DNA from: CAVPHV01 sp963821095
Lineage (GTDB): Bacteria > Actinomycetota > Acidimicrobiia > Spongiisociales > UBA5794
Length of the DNA stretch: 64,000 nucleotides
Assembly (NCBI GenBank): GCA_963821095.1
Contig: CAWGCJ010000014.1
Span: 8,676-72,675 of the forward strand
Direction: 5' to 3'
Shown: piece after piece, positions 49,081-57,638 of the stretch
How positions within the stretch are numbered: the stretch's first letter is position 1
How the letters are laid out: every line of letters starts with the position of its first letter
Program-made: the position numbers and the translations under genes
The notes under the pieces: model-generated
Databases searched by the model: none
What the model was told of the DNA's origin: nothing
Seen by the model: the letters and a program-made list of their open reading frames with translations, nothing else

Positions 49081-49535
49081 AGTGACCCTCCCTGCCTTGA
49101 CGTCATTGCGGCTGTTGTGTGCACCCCATCAGTCTGCCTGATGGCGCTCGACCCTTCCAGCGGTCTGAGGTCACGACGTGGGGCGGTTTTGGGGGACCTT
49201 CGGCCCTGTCGGACGACCCGGTCGATCGTCACGATGATTGAGGGGATCAGGGGGCCCGGCGACAAGCCGAGGGTGAATGAGGAGGGACCGCGGGCGACCG
49301 GAGCACGGTCGTTCCCGATCTCGAACATGAGGGCGGCTGGCCCGCCGTCGGACGTCGGGCCCGCAGTCTCCGTGCTGACGTTGCGAAGCCGGGATCACGA
49401 TCCCGGCGGGGCGGAGAACGGCGACCGGGCAGGGTATGGCCCGGCCAGGTCGCCCGGCGGCAGCATGGGCAAGCGGGCCCGGCGTTTCGGATCGCACGAT
49501 TCGCGGCGGAATCGTCCTACCAGAGGGAGGTTGCC
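49081..49535. other. Non-coding region with two inverted repeats
   Basis: 455 bases between the divergent dehydrogenase and a membrane-protein gene, no credible ORF. It contains the perfect dyad GCCGGGATC-AC-GATCCCGGC (49388-49407) and ACGATTC-GCGGCG-GAATCGT (49496-49515). The second lies 20 bases before the start codon and overlaps the expected transcription start, so it is a good operator candidate. No regulator gene is adjacent. Confidence 0.45.
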
Positions 49536-49964
49536 GTGACTGAGCAACGCGAGCGGTACTACCGAGTCTTGTTCCTGGTGGCCGCGGTGTACGACATCGT
49601 GCTCGGCACCATCTTCACCTTCTTCCATCCGTGGGCCTTCGAGGTGCTCGACATCGCCGATCAGGACCCGGGATCCGGCTATGTGCCGCTGATCGGTGCG
49701 TTCCTGTTCGTCATCGGCGTCGCCTACTTCCTGATCTATCGGGGTGATCTGGTCCGCAATGTCGACCTCATTGCCGTTGGCACGCTGTACAAACTCGCCT
49801 ACTCGGCAGTTGCCTTCTGGTTCTGGATCGTCATCGACGACGTCCCCCACATTCTGTTCCCCGCCCTTTTTGGCGTTGTCGACCTCGTGATGTTCGGCGC
49901 CATGTTCCAGTGTTGGCTGACGGTGCGCCGGCTCTCCGCAGGCAGGAGCGCTCCCGCCCACTGA
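49536..49964 (+). CDS. Four-helix membrane protein
   Basis: 142 residues, four predicted helices: YRVLFLVAAVYDIVLGTIFTFFHPWAF, YVPLIGAFLFVIGVAYFLIY, LIAVGTLYKLAYSAVAFWFWIVI, ILFPALFGVVDLVMFGAMFQCWLTV. The pattern (AAVYDIVLG ... FxFxIGVAYFLIxR ... KLxYxxxxF) recalls small DoxX-like or DUF-type proteins, but no function is known. GTG start with AGAGGGAGGTTGCC upstream. A dyad operator candidate lies at 49496-49515. Confidence 0.7.
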   Translation: MTEQRERYYRVLFLVAAVYDIVLGTIFTFFHPWAFEVLDIADQDPGSGYVPLIGAFLFVIGVAYFLIYRGDLVRNVDLIAVGTLYKLAYSAVAFWFWIVIDDVPHILFPALFGVVDLVMFGAMFQCWLTVRRLSAGRSAPAH

Positions 49965-49974
49965 AACGGGCGGC

Positions 49975-50484
49975 TCAGTCGAGCAGTCCCACGAAGACGA
50001 GGGCGGCGCCGGCGCCAACCAGCCCGGCATGCACGGTCACGAGCAGCCAGCGTCCCGGCGAGAAGGGAGCGGTGAAGGCGCTCGGCACCGGTACCCAGCG
50101 ATACCAGAACCAACCGCCGAGGCTCGCTCCTAGCAGGATCCCGGCGGTGAGCAGCGGCCAGCCAACCCGACCTGCGCCCGACGAAGGCAGCGCAGTGAGA
50201 CAAATCCCGGTGAGGCCGATGGTGACCAACCCGGCAGGGACCACGAGGAGGTAGCGGGTCTTCGGTCGGATCAGGCTGACGGCCAACAGCGTGGGCATCG
50301 CCAACCATCCGGCGAAGAGTGTGATGAGGATCCAACCGGCCACCCCATCGGTGGTGGTCGCCAGGACCCAGATGACACCGAGGGCCAGCGCGCTGATCAT
50401 CACCAGTCGTGCCACCCGAGCCGTGAATCGTGGGTCGGAGCTCAGTTCGACAGGGCGTTGTTGGCCTGCGGTTTGGCCCGCCAT
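49975..50484 (-). CDS. Membrane protein translationally coupled to the radical SAM gene
   Basis: 169 residues with about five predicted helices, beginning MAGQTAGQQRPVELSSDPRF then VARLVMISALALGVIWVLAT, WILITLFAGWLAMPTLLAVSLI, YLLVVPAGLVTIGLTGICLTAL and so on. No family known. The ATG at 50484 overlaps the stop of the radical SAM frame as TGATG, so the two are co-translated; a longer in-frame start at 50535 would lie inside the radical SAM gene. It converges with the preceding membrane-protein gene. Confidence 0.65.
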   Translation of the reverse strand: MAGQTAGQQRPVELSSDPRFTARVARLVMISALALGVIWVLATTTDGVAGWILITLFAGWLAMPTLLAVSLIRPKTRYLLVVPAGLVTIGLTGICLTALPSSGAGRVGWPLLTAGILLGASLGGWFWYRWVPVPSAFTAPFSPGRWLLVTVHAGLVGAGAALVFVGLLD

Positions 50485-51819
50485 CACGATCCTCCGAGGG
50501 TGGCGGGCCGGCGGGCCCGCATCCCCTCCCGCCATTGCTGCTTGAATCCTGCGCGCCGCCGCTGGGTTGCCTCAGCCGAATAGAGGCGGCGCCCGAGGTC
50601 GACGAGACCAGCTTCGAGTTGTGGCACCGTCATCAGTCGGGGGCGCAGGTTGACGTCGAACAACGTGCAGAGCTCCCACGCGCCATCCCGCAGGATCCGC
50701 CCGGCGTCTCTCAACCGCTTGTACAACGGCGTGCCGGGGAATGGGGTGAGGACCGTGATCTGCACGTCGAACGGGCTGGCTTCGGCAACGAACTGATCGA
50801 TGGCGTCGAACACCTCGGGTCCGTCGCCGTCGAGCCCGAGCACGAAGCAGGCGTTCACCGCGATGCCAAATGACTGGATGGTTTCGATGACAGCCCGGTG
50901 TCCGGCGAGTTGGTCACGCTTCCAGTTGCGCTTGAGCTCGATGCCGTCGAGGCCTCCACCGTTGGGGCTCTCAAAACCAATCAGGACCTCGGCGCACCCG
51001 GCGTCCTTCATCATGCGCAGCAGCTCGGGGTCGTTCGCTACCGACACATCGGTCTCGGTGAACCAGCGCACTCCTTCTCCGCCGATTGCCTCCATGAGAT
51101 CGCGCCCATGGTGCTTGTTGACGAACGTGTTGTCGTCGGCGAACTCGACGAAGGCGTGGTGCCACACGTCGTTGATTGCCCGAATCTCCGCCGCGACCCG
51201 GTGGGGCGGCTTCACCTTGTAGCGAGGAGTCAGCAAGATCGAACTCGCGCAGAACTCGCATTGCCAGGGACAGCCGCGCTGGGTTTGCACGGTGAGTCGG
51301 TTGTAGCGAATCGGGTTCGAGGAGATCGAACCGCGGGATGGGTGCGTCTGCCAGATCGAAGTCGCCGTTGGATGAGTACAGCGGCCGTAGATGGCCGGCC
51401 GCGGCGTCTGCGACGAGTTGCGGCCACACGGGCTCGGCTTCGCCGACCACCACCGTGTCGCAGTGGAGCAGCGCCTCGTGGGGGAGCGAAGTCACGTGGA
51501 GCCCGCCGATGACGGTGGGGACCCCTGCGGCGCGGTACCGCTCCGACAGTCGGTACGCGTCCTTGACCTGAGCCGAGAACGTCGAAAACGCGGCGAGGTC
51601 ACAGGGAGGGAGTTCGTCGACCGCAGCGACATCCTCAACCTCGTAGTAGTCGACCTCGTGCTGGTCGGGAGTGAGAGCAGCAACGGTCAGCAATCCCAGA
51701 CTCGGCAATGCGGCAACGACCCTGCCGCGCTCGACAAATCCGGGCAAGGTCAATCCCAGCGCGGTGAGTTCCGGATTGTGGGCCCGCACGCCGCTCATGG
51801 CAATCAAGGCGATGCGCAT
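50484..51819 (-). pseudogene. B12-binding radical SAM protein, split by a one-base frameshift
   Basis: The N-terminal cobalamin-binding-like domain (MRIALIAMSGVRAHNPELTA, VPTVIGGLHVTSLPHEAL, VVGEAEPVWPQLV) reads up to RFDLLEPD in one frame. The radical SAM half continues in another frame: RYNRLTVQTQRGCPWQCEFC, with the CxxxCxxC cluster, then LIGFESPN and NACFVLGLDGDG. Removing one A from the pair at 51309-51310 (plus strand) restores RFDLLEPDRYNRLTVQTQRG, exactly the family consensus. It is a genuine mutation or a sequencing error. AAGGAGGCGCC precedes the ATG at 51819. The intact protein would be about 444 residues; the substrate is unknown. Confidence 0.82.
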
Positions 51820-52062
51820 GGCGCCTCCTTCCGGAGGCCACCGTCGTGGTGGCACCGGCAGTGCCCTCCAACCCCACGCCTATCAGATCAGCGGCAGGAT
51901 GGAAGAGGGTATACCGACCATATCTCCCGACCGAGGGTCCCTTCGGCGCCGCGCCCGAGAGGTTCGGAAGGGGGAGAGTCGGTGATTCGGGTCACTTGAC
52001 CCGAGCGCGCCACGGCGAGGGCGAGGTGTTCTTCCACCGTGAACCCCCCTGCCGAGCGGCTC
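51820..52062. promoter_or_regulatory. Upstream region of the radical SAM gene with inverted repeats
   Basis: No ORF of its own. It contains the dyad TCGGGTCA-CT-TGACCCGA (51987-52004), GCCACC-GTCGT-GGTGGC near 51837, and an AT-richer GAGGGTATACCGACCATATC around 51907-51926 that could hold promoter elements on the minus strand. The 18-bp dyad is operator-like; no regulator is adjacent. Confidence 0.4.
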
Positions 52063-52269
52063 CTACCAGTCTCCGTAGTCCTCGACCTTGGCGCCGTAGT
52101 TGAGTCGACGAATGCGCGCCTCGACCTCCTGGGCTTCTGACTCATCGAAGTCATAGCCGGAGAGACCACGCAGTCGCGATCGTGTGTTCAATTCGTACTC
52201 GGAATCGGTGTCCGAAACATGGTGTTCCGAAACGACGTCTTCCCGCCTACGTGTACGTCGCCACAACAT
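52063..52269 (-). CDS. Small acidic hypothetical protein
   Basis: 68 residues from ATG 52269: basic N-terminus LWRRTRRREDV, then strongly acidic with SDTDSEYELNTRSRLRGLSG, YDFDESEAQEVEARIRRLNY and a Tyr/Asp-rich end EDYGDW. No family recognised. The start choice rests on GATAAT exactly six bases before this ATG, an ideal leaderless -10, which also supports the gene being real. It lies between the radical SAM gene and the divergent DNA polymerase IV gene. Confidence 0.55.
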   Translation of the reverse strand: MLWRRTRRREDVVSEHHVSDTDSEYELNTRSRLRGLSGYDFDESEAQEVEARIRRLNYGAKVEDYGDW

Positions 52270-52423
52270 GACGTGATTATCGGCAGAAGAGCCGCAGAAT
52301 TTGAGTACCACTTTTACCGTTTTCAAACGGGTGTCTAGTCCGGAGTCGAACGGCGCCGATCGGGATTGCCCGCGGGGGCCCTCTCGTCTCCAGGATTCTG
52401 TCGCACCCCGCTGACAGGATGGC

Positions 52424-53707
52424 GTGATGGACGATCGGTTCCCCGCCCCAATCCTGCATGTTGATCTCGACGCCTTCTACGCGTCCGTTGAACAGATGCG
52501 TCGGCCGGAATTGCGGGGAAAACCGATCGCGGTGGGGGGCGGTGTCGTGCTGGCGGCGAGCTACGAGGCCAGGAAGTTTGGGGTTCGCTCGGCGATGCCG
52601 CTCGGGGAGGCGCGCCGCCGTTGTCCTCGTCTCATCGTGGTCGACGGCAGCTTCGGGGACTACGTCGGACTTTCCGACCGCGTCTTCGACATCTGCCGGT
52701 CGTACACCCCGCTGGTGGAGCAGATCTCGATCGACGAGGCCTTCCTCGATGTGAGTGGCGCGATTCACCTGTTCGGTGACCCCGCCACCATTGCCGCGAG
52801 GATCCGCCACGACGTGCAGAGCCAACTCGGGCTGGCGATTTCGGCGGGGGTGGCGCGGACCAAGTTCCTCGCCAAGATCGGGAGTCGAGTGGCTAAACCG
52901 GACGGTCTCTTGGTGATCGACCCCGCCACGGAACTCGAGTTCCTCCACGCCCTGCCGGTTGAGCTCATCTGGGGGGTCGGCCCCGTCACAGCCGCAAGAC
53001 TCGCCGACCTCGGCATATCCACGGTTGGCGAACTCGCCCATACCTCCGAGGCAAGCCTGTCGGCCCGGCTCGGCCGTGGTGCCGGTCGTCACCTGCATGC
53101 CCTGGCGTGGAACCGGGATCCCCGACCGGTCGTAACCAAGCGACGCGCCGGTTCAGTCGGGGCGCAGAGCGCGTTTGGGCGTGACGTCCGGGACCCCGCG
53201 GTGCATCGTCGCGTACTGGCGAGGCTCGCCGATCGGGTCGGCGCCCGGCTGCGCAAGAAACAGCGAGCCGGGCGGACCATCACCCTGCGGGTGCGCTTCT
53301 CCGACCTCCGGGCCATCACCAGGGCGACAACGCTTGGGGCCGCGACCGCATCGACGGAGGCGCTGTACCGGGTCGGCGTCCACCTGGCCGAGACGGAGAT
53401 CCCGCCGGCCGCGGCGGGTCGCGGCGTGGGCCTGCTCGGCCTCCGGGTGTCGAACCTGGTCCGGTCTCCTCATCTCCAACTCGAACTGCCGTTGGTGGAC
53501 CCCCATCTCGATCGGGCCGACCGGTCGGGGACCGAAAGAGCGTTGGCTTCGGCTCGGCTCGATCACGCCATCGACGGCCTGCGGAGTCGTTTCGGAAAGG
53601 AGGCGGTGGGGAGGGCTTCTACGCTGCTCGACCCGAGGCGGCCCGTATCCCCGATCGAGTTCGGTGACCTGGCCATTCCGGTCGAGGAACGCCACGACGA
53701 CGAGTGA
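52424..53707 (+). CDS. dinB: DNA polymerase IV (Y-family)
   Basis: 427 residues. A translesion polymerase: palm motifs ILHVDLDAFYASVEQ and QISIDEAFLDVSGA supply the metal-binding Asp/Glu residues. GVARTKFLAKIGSRVAKPDG, the HhH region LIWGVGPVTAARLADLGISTVGEL, and a little-finger domain after residue 240 (AGRTITLRVRFSDL) follow. I see no clear C-terminal clamp-binding QLxLF-like motif except LQLELPL near residue 350. The first codon may be GTG 52424 or ATG 52427. No LexA/SOS box noticed by eye in the upstream region. Confidence 0.93.
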   Translation: MMDDRFPAPILHVDLDAFYASVEQMRRPELRGKPIAVGGGVVLAASYEARKFGVRSAMPLGEARRRCPRLIVVDGSFGDYVGLSDRVFDICRSYTPLVEQISIDEAFLDVSGAIHLFGDPATIAARIRHDVQSQLGLAISAGVARTKFLAKIGSRVAKPDGLLVIDPATELEFLHALPVELIWGVGPVTAARLADLGISTVGELAHTSEASLSARLGRGAGRHLHALAWNRDPRPVVTKRRAGSVGAQSAFGRDVRDPAVHRRVLARLADRVGARLRKKQRAGRTITLRVRFSDLRAITRATTLGAATASTEALYRVGVHLAETEIPPAAAGRGVGLLGLRVSNLVRSPHLQLELPLVDPHLDRADRSGTERALASARLDHAIDGLRSRFGKEAVGRASTLLDPRRPVSPIEFGDLAIPVEERHDDE

Positions 53708-53720
53708 GGCGGGGAGGGTG

Positions 53721-54386
53721 CTACGGCACGATCTGCAGGATCCGGCCGTCGGCGAACAGCGGAGGCACGACCAGACCCATCCGCGCCCACAGTGCCGAGG
53801 GAAGGCCCAAATCGGCCAAGTAGAGCGGGGCGAAGGTGTGCAGCCCTTCCTTGGGAAGGGCAAGGGTGAGGGTGGCATCGGCGTCGACCCCTCCGGGGAA
53901 ACCGTGACCGGAGGGGAAGTCCAATGAGACCGTGAACCGACCGTGGCTCCATGTAGCAAGTTCGCCGACGCGGCCGCGTAGGTCACCCTGCAGGCCGTAA
54001 CCAACGAGGGCATCGACCACGATGGGCCGGTCCGCAGGTTGGCGGTCGGGCGGGATCCCCATCTCGGCCAGCGTGTGGAGATGGTGCATGACGGCAGGAG
54101 CGGGCCGGTCGCTTCCGAGCACGATTGCAACGTCGCGTCCCCGATTGGCCAGATGCCGGGCGGCGGCGAGTCCGCCCCCGCCGTTGTTGCCGCCGCCGGC
54201 CATGACAGTGATGGCGCCGTCGGGGGCAAGACGGTGGGTTAGCTCGGCCAGGCTCGATCCGGCGTGCTCCATCATCTGGAGCAATTCGATCCCGAACTCA
54301 TCGATAGCGAGACGGTCGGCCTCGACCATCTGTTCCACCGTGAGCCAGGGAATGCTCGTCGCCGAGAGCGTCGGAAAGGTGGCCAT
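53721..54386 (-). CDS. nnrE: NAD(P)H-hydrate epimerase (YjeF N-terminal domain only)
   Basis: 221 residues. It repairs hydrated NAD(P)H by epimerising the R form. TVEQMVEADRLAIDEFGIELLQMMEHAG is the typical start. The nucleotide loop here is AGGGNNGGGGLAAARHLANRG, with Gly instead of the usual Asp of NNGGDG. VDALVGYGLQGDLRG and SLDFPSGHGFPGG correspond to DALFGTGL and DIPSG. The altered Asp and Gly/Thr positions make it a divergent member, so activity should not be assumed. The NnrD dehydratase domain is absent. TACGGT six bases before ATG 54386 (leaderless). Confidence 0.8.
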   Translation of the reverse strand: MATFPTLSATSIPWLTVEQMVEADRLAIDEFGIELLQMMEHAGSSLAELTHRLAPDGAITVMAGGGNNGGGGLAAARHLANRGRDVAIVLGSDRPAPAVMHHLHTLAEMGIPPDRQPADRPIVVDALVGYGLQGDLRGRVGELATWSHGRFTVSLDFPSGHGFPGGVDADATLTLALPKEGLHTFAPLYLADLGLPSALWARMGLVVPPLFADGRILQIVP

Positions 54387-54459
54387 GGGCCAACCGTACC
54401 AGCGATCTTGACGCAATCTGGTGGGGCAATTCCGGGGTACCGATATACTCCGCGCCGTC

Positions 54460-55827
54460 ATGCGACGCCTCCTACTCCTCCTTGTTCTCGCCCTCGTCGC
54501 GGCTGCGTGTACTCCCGGTGACACGGTCGAAACGACCATCGCGACCACGAACGGGAGCACGACGACCACGCCGATCACGCCGACCACGCCGACCACGACG
54601 ACCACGACCCCGCTGGGTACGTCTCACGATGCTGGCAACGGCAAGCAGTCACCTGAGGAGCGAGCGAGAGATCTTGCGTACATGGAATCACTGTCGGCTC
54701 CAGCGCTAGGTAGCGGGCTGCCGGTGATTTCGCGATCGTTCGACATCGAGGTAGGTGACTTGAACGGTGATGGACGCGACGACATCATTCTTGCCACCCA
54801 CCAGAACCGCAAGGTGTCGGGCGACAGCTGGGACGGGTTCTGGGTCTGGACGCCCGAAGGGTATGAGCTCATCTTCCTGCTGCCGACGCTGAATGACCGG
54901 CACGGCTGCACCACCGGCGACGTCAACGGGGACGGAGCAACGGACGTCTACTGCCAACTCGGCGGTTTCAAGGGCTCTGGGATCCTGAAGTCGAACGAGC
55001 TCTGGATCCAAACGGCACCGGGCACCTTCGAAAATCAAGCGGTGGCCTGGGGTGTTGATGATCCCTCTGGGCGCGGTCGATGGCCGATCATGTTTGACTA
55101 CGACAACGACGGCTTGATCGATCTGTACGTCACCAACGACGGCAATCGTACAGATGGTCTGCGCAGCGAGAACCTGCTGTTTCGCAATCTCGGCGACAGG
55201 TTCGAGGAGGTAGTGACCGGCGCGACCGGAGATCTGGGTTCGCGTTGTCTCAATGCCGTCGACTTCACCGGAGATGGTTGGTCCGATCTTGTGCTGTGTG
55301 ACGAATCGGGGACAATCAAGTTCCTCGAGAACGTGGAAGGCACCGACTTCCGCGACGTGAGCACGACGATGTACGAGGGCCGCAGGGGCTGGAAGGACGC
55401 AGCCTTCGACGACCTCGACCAAGACGGTGATATCGACATGGTGCTGGTCGGCCCCCAGGTTGTCCAGATTCGCCTCAACAAGGGCGCCGACAAGTGGTTC
55501 AAGAAGAGTTCGTGGAAGGCCACACTTGGTGACCGTGGCTGGGGGGTGGCGATAGGAGACTTCTACGGCGATGACAACCTGGATGTCTATGTTCTCCAGC
55601 AGGGCACCAATTGCACCGAGATTGCAGCAACTCAGGTGAACGGGGCGGACATTCTCTTCGTGGGGCCGGATTGGACGAGGCGCCAGTTGTGGGCCCACGA
55701 GCTTGGATGCGGCGATGAGGCGCTGACTCTCGACGAGAAGTTGGTCCTCGTGAGCAACGGGGCGGATCTGAGCCGCGGACCACTCAACATCCGCGACCTA
55801 CGCACCGAGCCGCCGCCGGTTGGGTGA
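54460..55827 (+). CDS. FG-GAP/VCBS-repeat lipoprotein (integrin-like beta-propeller)
   Basis: 455 residues. Signal peptide with lipobox VAAAC, a Thr/Pro/Ile-rich linker (about 18-50), then a beta-propeller with repeated calcium-binding loops: VGDLNGDGRDDIIL, TGDVNGDGATDVYC, FDYDNDGLIDLYV, AVDFTGDGWSDLVL, FDDLDQDGDIDMVL and GDFYGDDNLDVYV, six repeats. Such surface propellers bind ligands or carbohydrate. -10-like TATACT lies ten bases before the ATG. Function is otherwise unknown; the same linker style occurs in three other lipoproteins here. Confidence 0.87.
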   Translation: MRRLLLLLVLALVAAACTPGDTVETTIATTNGSTTTTPITPTTPTTTTTTPLGTSHDAGNGKQSPEERARDLAYMESLSAPALGSGLPVISRSFDIEVGDLNGDGRDDIILATHQNRKVSGDSWDGFWVWTPEGYELIFLLPTLNDRHGCTTGDVNGDGATDVYCQLGGFKGSGILKSNELWIQTAPGTFENQAVAWGVDDPSGRGRWPIMFDYDNDGLIDLYVTNDGNRTDGLRSENLLFRNLGDRFEEVVTGATGDLGSRCLNAVDFTGDGWSDLVLCDESGTIKFLENVEGTDFRDVSTTMYEGRRGWKDAAFDDLDQDGDIDMVLVGPQVVQIRLNKGADKWFKKSSWKATLGDRGWGVAIGDFYGDDNLDVYVLQQGTNCTEIAATQVNGADILFVGPDWTRRQLWAHELGCGDEALTLDEKLVLVSNGADLSRGPLNIRDLRTEPPPVG

Positions 55828-55866
55828 GCCTCTTCCCTGCAAACACCGATCGGAGGAAGCTGCAGC

Positions 55867-56670
55867 TCAGACCGCAACGTCGCGGCGCACGAACCCCCAC
55901 AGGGCAATGCCGACGAAGGCCGCGATGAATGCGACCAGCCACAGCATCATCGGGTCGAAGCCGTTGGCGAGGGGATTCGGCTCGAGGTACCAGTAGAACG
56001 GCGACAGCTTCCCGAGCGGCTCGAGTGCGTCGACCAGGGGTGCCAGGCCGTAGAGGAAGAATGCGGCGACCGCGATCCCCGCGCTCAGGCCGATGGCGAG
56101 GCCACGCCGGCCGTTGAGCGCGCCGAGAGCAAGGGCGAGCGCACCAAAGAGCAGCCCAAGCAGTCCGGCGGCGACATTGACGGCAAGCATTCCTTCGAAG
56201 GACAGCTGCAGGTCGAGCAACGGGTTGGAGATCAGCAACAGCACGAACACCACGCCGACGACCAGCGAAACGATGGTCACCATGGCGGCGAACTTCTGCA
56301 GGACAACGTCGCGGCGCCGCACCGGCTGGGCCAAGAGAAGATCCATCGTCCTGCGGTCCTCCTCGCCGGCGATGGCGGTCGTACCCATCCCGATCGCCAA
56401 GATGAACAGCAAGATGGGGAGGGTGTTGCCGTAGATCTGGCTGTTGATGTACCCAACCGGCGAAAACAGGTCCGAGATCGAGTCGAGGCCGAGGAAGCCG
56501 GCCATCTCCTCCGGATACCCTTCGAGCAGTGTCTCGTATGCCTCTTCTTGCGACTCGATCAGCGGATAAAAGGCAACGGTCATCACGGTGAGCGCGGCGA
56601 CACCGATCAGCCACCACATGGTCGACACCTTGCGGTCCCACAGGGCCTTTCCGTAGATGCTACGAAGCAT
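55867..56670 (-). CDS. ABC-2 type transporter permease
   Basis: 267 residues with six predicted helices: STMWWLIGVAALTVMTVAFYPLI, ILLFILAIGMGTTAIAGEEDRRTMDLLLAQPVRRRDVVLQK (the conserved cytoplasmic G-E-E-x-x-x-T coupling loop), VSLVVGVVFVLLLIS, AVNVAAGLLGLLFGALALALGAL and others. It forms an exporter with the ATPase whose 3' end overlaps this start by eleven bases. The cargo (lipid, drug or polyketide-like molecule) cannot be told. Confidence 0.86.
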   Translation of the reverse strand: MLRSIYGKALWDRKVSTMWWLIGVAALTVMTVAFYPLIESQEEAYETLLEGYPEEMAGFLGLDSISDLFSPVGYINSQIYGNTLPILLFILAIGMGTTAIAGEEDRRTMDLLLAQPVRRRDVVLQKFAAMVTIVSLVVGVVFVLLLISNPLLDLQLSFEGMLAVNVAAGLLGLLFGALALALGALNGRRGLAIGLSAGIAVAAFFLYGLAPLVDALEPLGKLSPFYWYLEPNPLANGFDPMMLWLVAFIAAFVGIALWGFVRRDVAV

Positions 56671-57571
56671 GACTCGGCCCGTCTTCGTGGTAGTAGGTAA
56701 GGAAGGCTTGTTCGAGGTCACCCTCGTGGGTGATGATGTTGGTGACTTCGTGGGTGGCCGCGATCTTGACGACCGGGTCGAGTGAGCCCTCGACGCTGAC
56801 GTCGATGAGATGGCCACCATCGTCGCTACGGATCGAGCGGATGGTCTCGACGCCGGCGAATTCGGCCTCATCGACTGGAGCGGCGAACCGGATCTCGAGC
56901 CGCCGCACCGTGGTCTGGAGCAGAGTGGCGACCTCTTCGACAACGACGAGCTGTCCGTTGCGGATGATCCCGACCCGATCGGCAATGCGCTCCACCTCGG
57001 GCAGGATGTGCGACGAGAGGAACACGGTCCTGCCCTCGTCACGTACTTCGTCGACCATGCCATAGAACTCGTGCTGGACCAGCGGATCGAGCCCGCTGGT
57101 CGGCTCGTCGAGAACCAGCAACTCAGGACGGTGCATGAACGCCTGGGTTATCGCCACCTTCTGGCGATTGCCCGACGAATAGGCCCGAATCTTGATGTCG
57201 AGGTTCAGGTCGAGGCGATCTGCGATCTCTTCGGCCTCGCCCATGTCGTCGAGACCGCGCAGATTGGCGAAGTACTCGAGCATCTCGCGGGCCGTCATCT
57301 TGTCGTACATCGCAGGTTCGCCCGCCAAGTAGCCGACCCGGCGATGGAGCGCGACACTGTCCTCTCGGGGGTCAAGCCCAAGCACCTGCGCCGAGCCTCG
57401 AGTCGGCCTGATGAAGTCCAGCAGCAGCCGGATCGTCGTGCTCTTGCCTGCCCCGTTCGGCCCGAGGAAGCCGAACACCTCACCCGGCAGCACGGAAAGG
57501 TCGACGCCGTCGATCCCGCGCTGGCCGCCGTAGTACTTGGTGAGTCCCTCGGTTTGGATGACCGGTGCCAT
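56660..57571 (-). CDS. ABC-2 type transporter ATP-binding protein
   Basis: 303 residues: Walker A GFLGPNGAGKSTTIRLLLDF, Q-loop VGYLAGEPAMYD, signature RAYSSGNRQKVAITQAF (SSGN in place of LSGG, frequent in this DrrA/CcmA-like group), Walker B ELLVLDEPTSGLDPLV, switch FLSSHILPEVER. A C-terminal beta-rich extension of about 90 residues is normal for DrrA-type exporters. Start ATG 57571, TAGCCT eight bases upstream; the frame further upstream overlaps thrB and is not used. Operon with the permease. Confidence 0.92.
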   Translation of the reverse strand: MAPVIQTEGLTKYYGGQRGIDGVDLSVLPGEVFGFLGPNGAGKSTTIRLLLDFIRPTRGSAQVLGLDPREDSVALHRRVGYLAGEPAMYDKMTAREMLEYFANLRGLDDMGEAEEIADRLDLNLDIKIRAYSSGNRQKVAITQAFMHRPELLVLDEPTSGLDPLVQHEFYGMVDEVRDEGRTVFLSSHILPEVERIADRVGIIRNGQLVVVEEVATLLQTTVRRLEIRFAAPVDEAEFAGVETIRSIRSDDGGHLIDVSVEGSLDPVVKIAATHEVTNIITHEGDLEQAFLTYYHEDGPSHAS

Positions 57572-57638
57572 AGCCCCGCAGGCTACCCATCTGTCCTGAC
57601 TCGGGGACCGAGACGAATGGCCCTTAGAATCACCCCGA

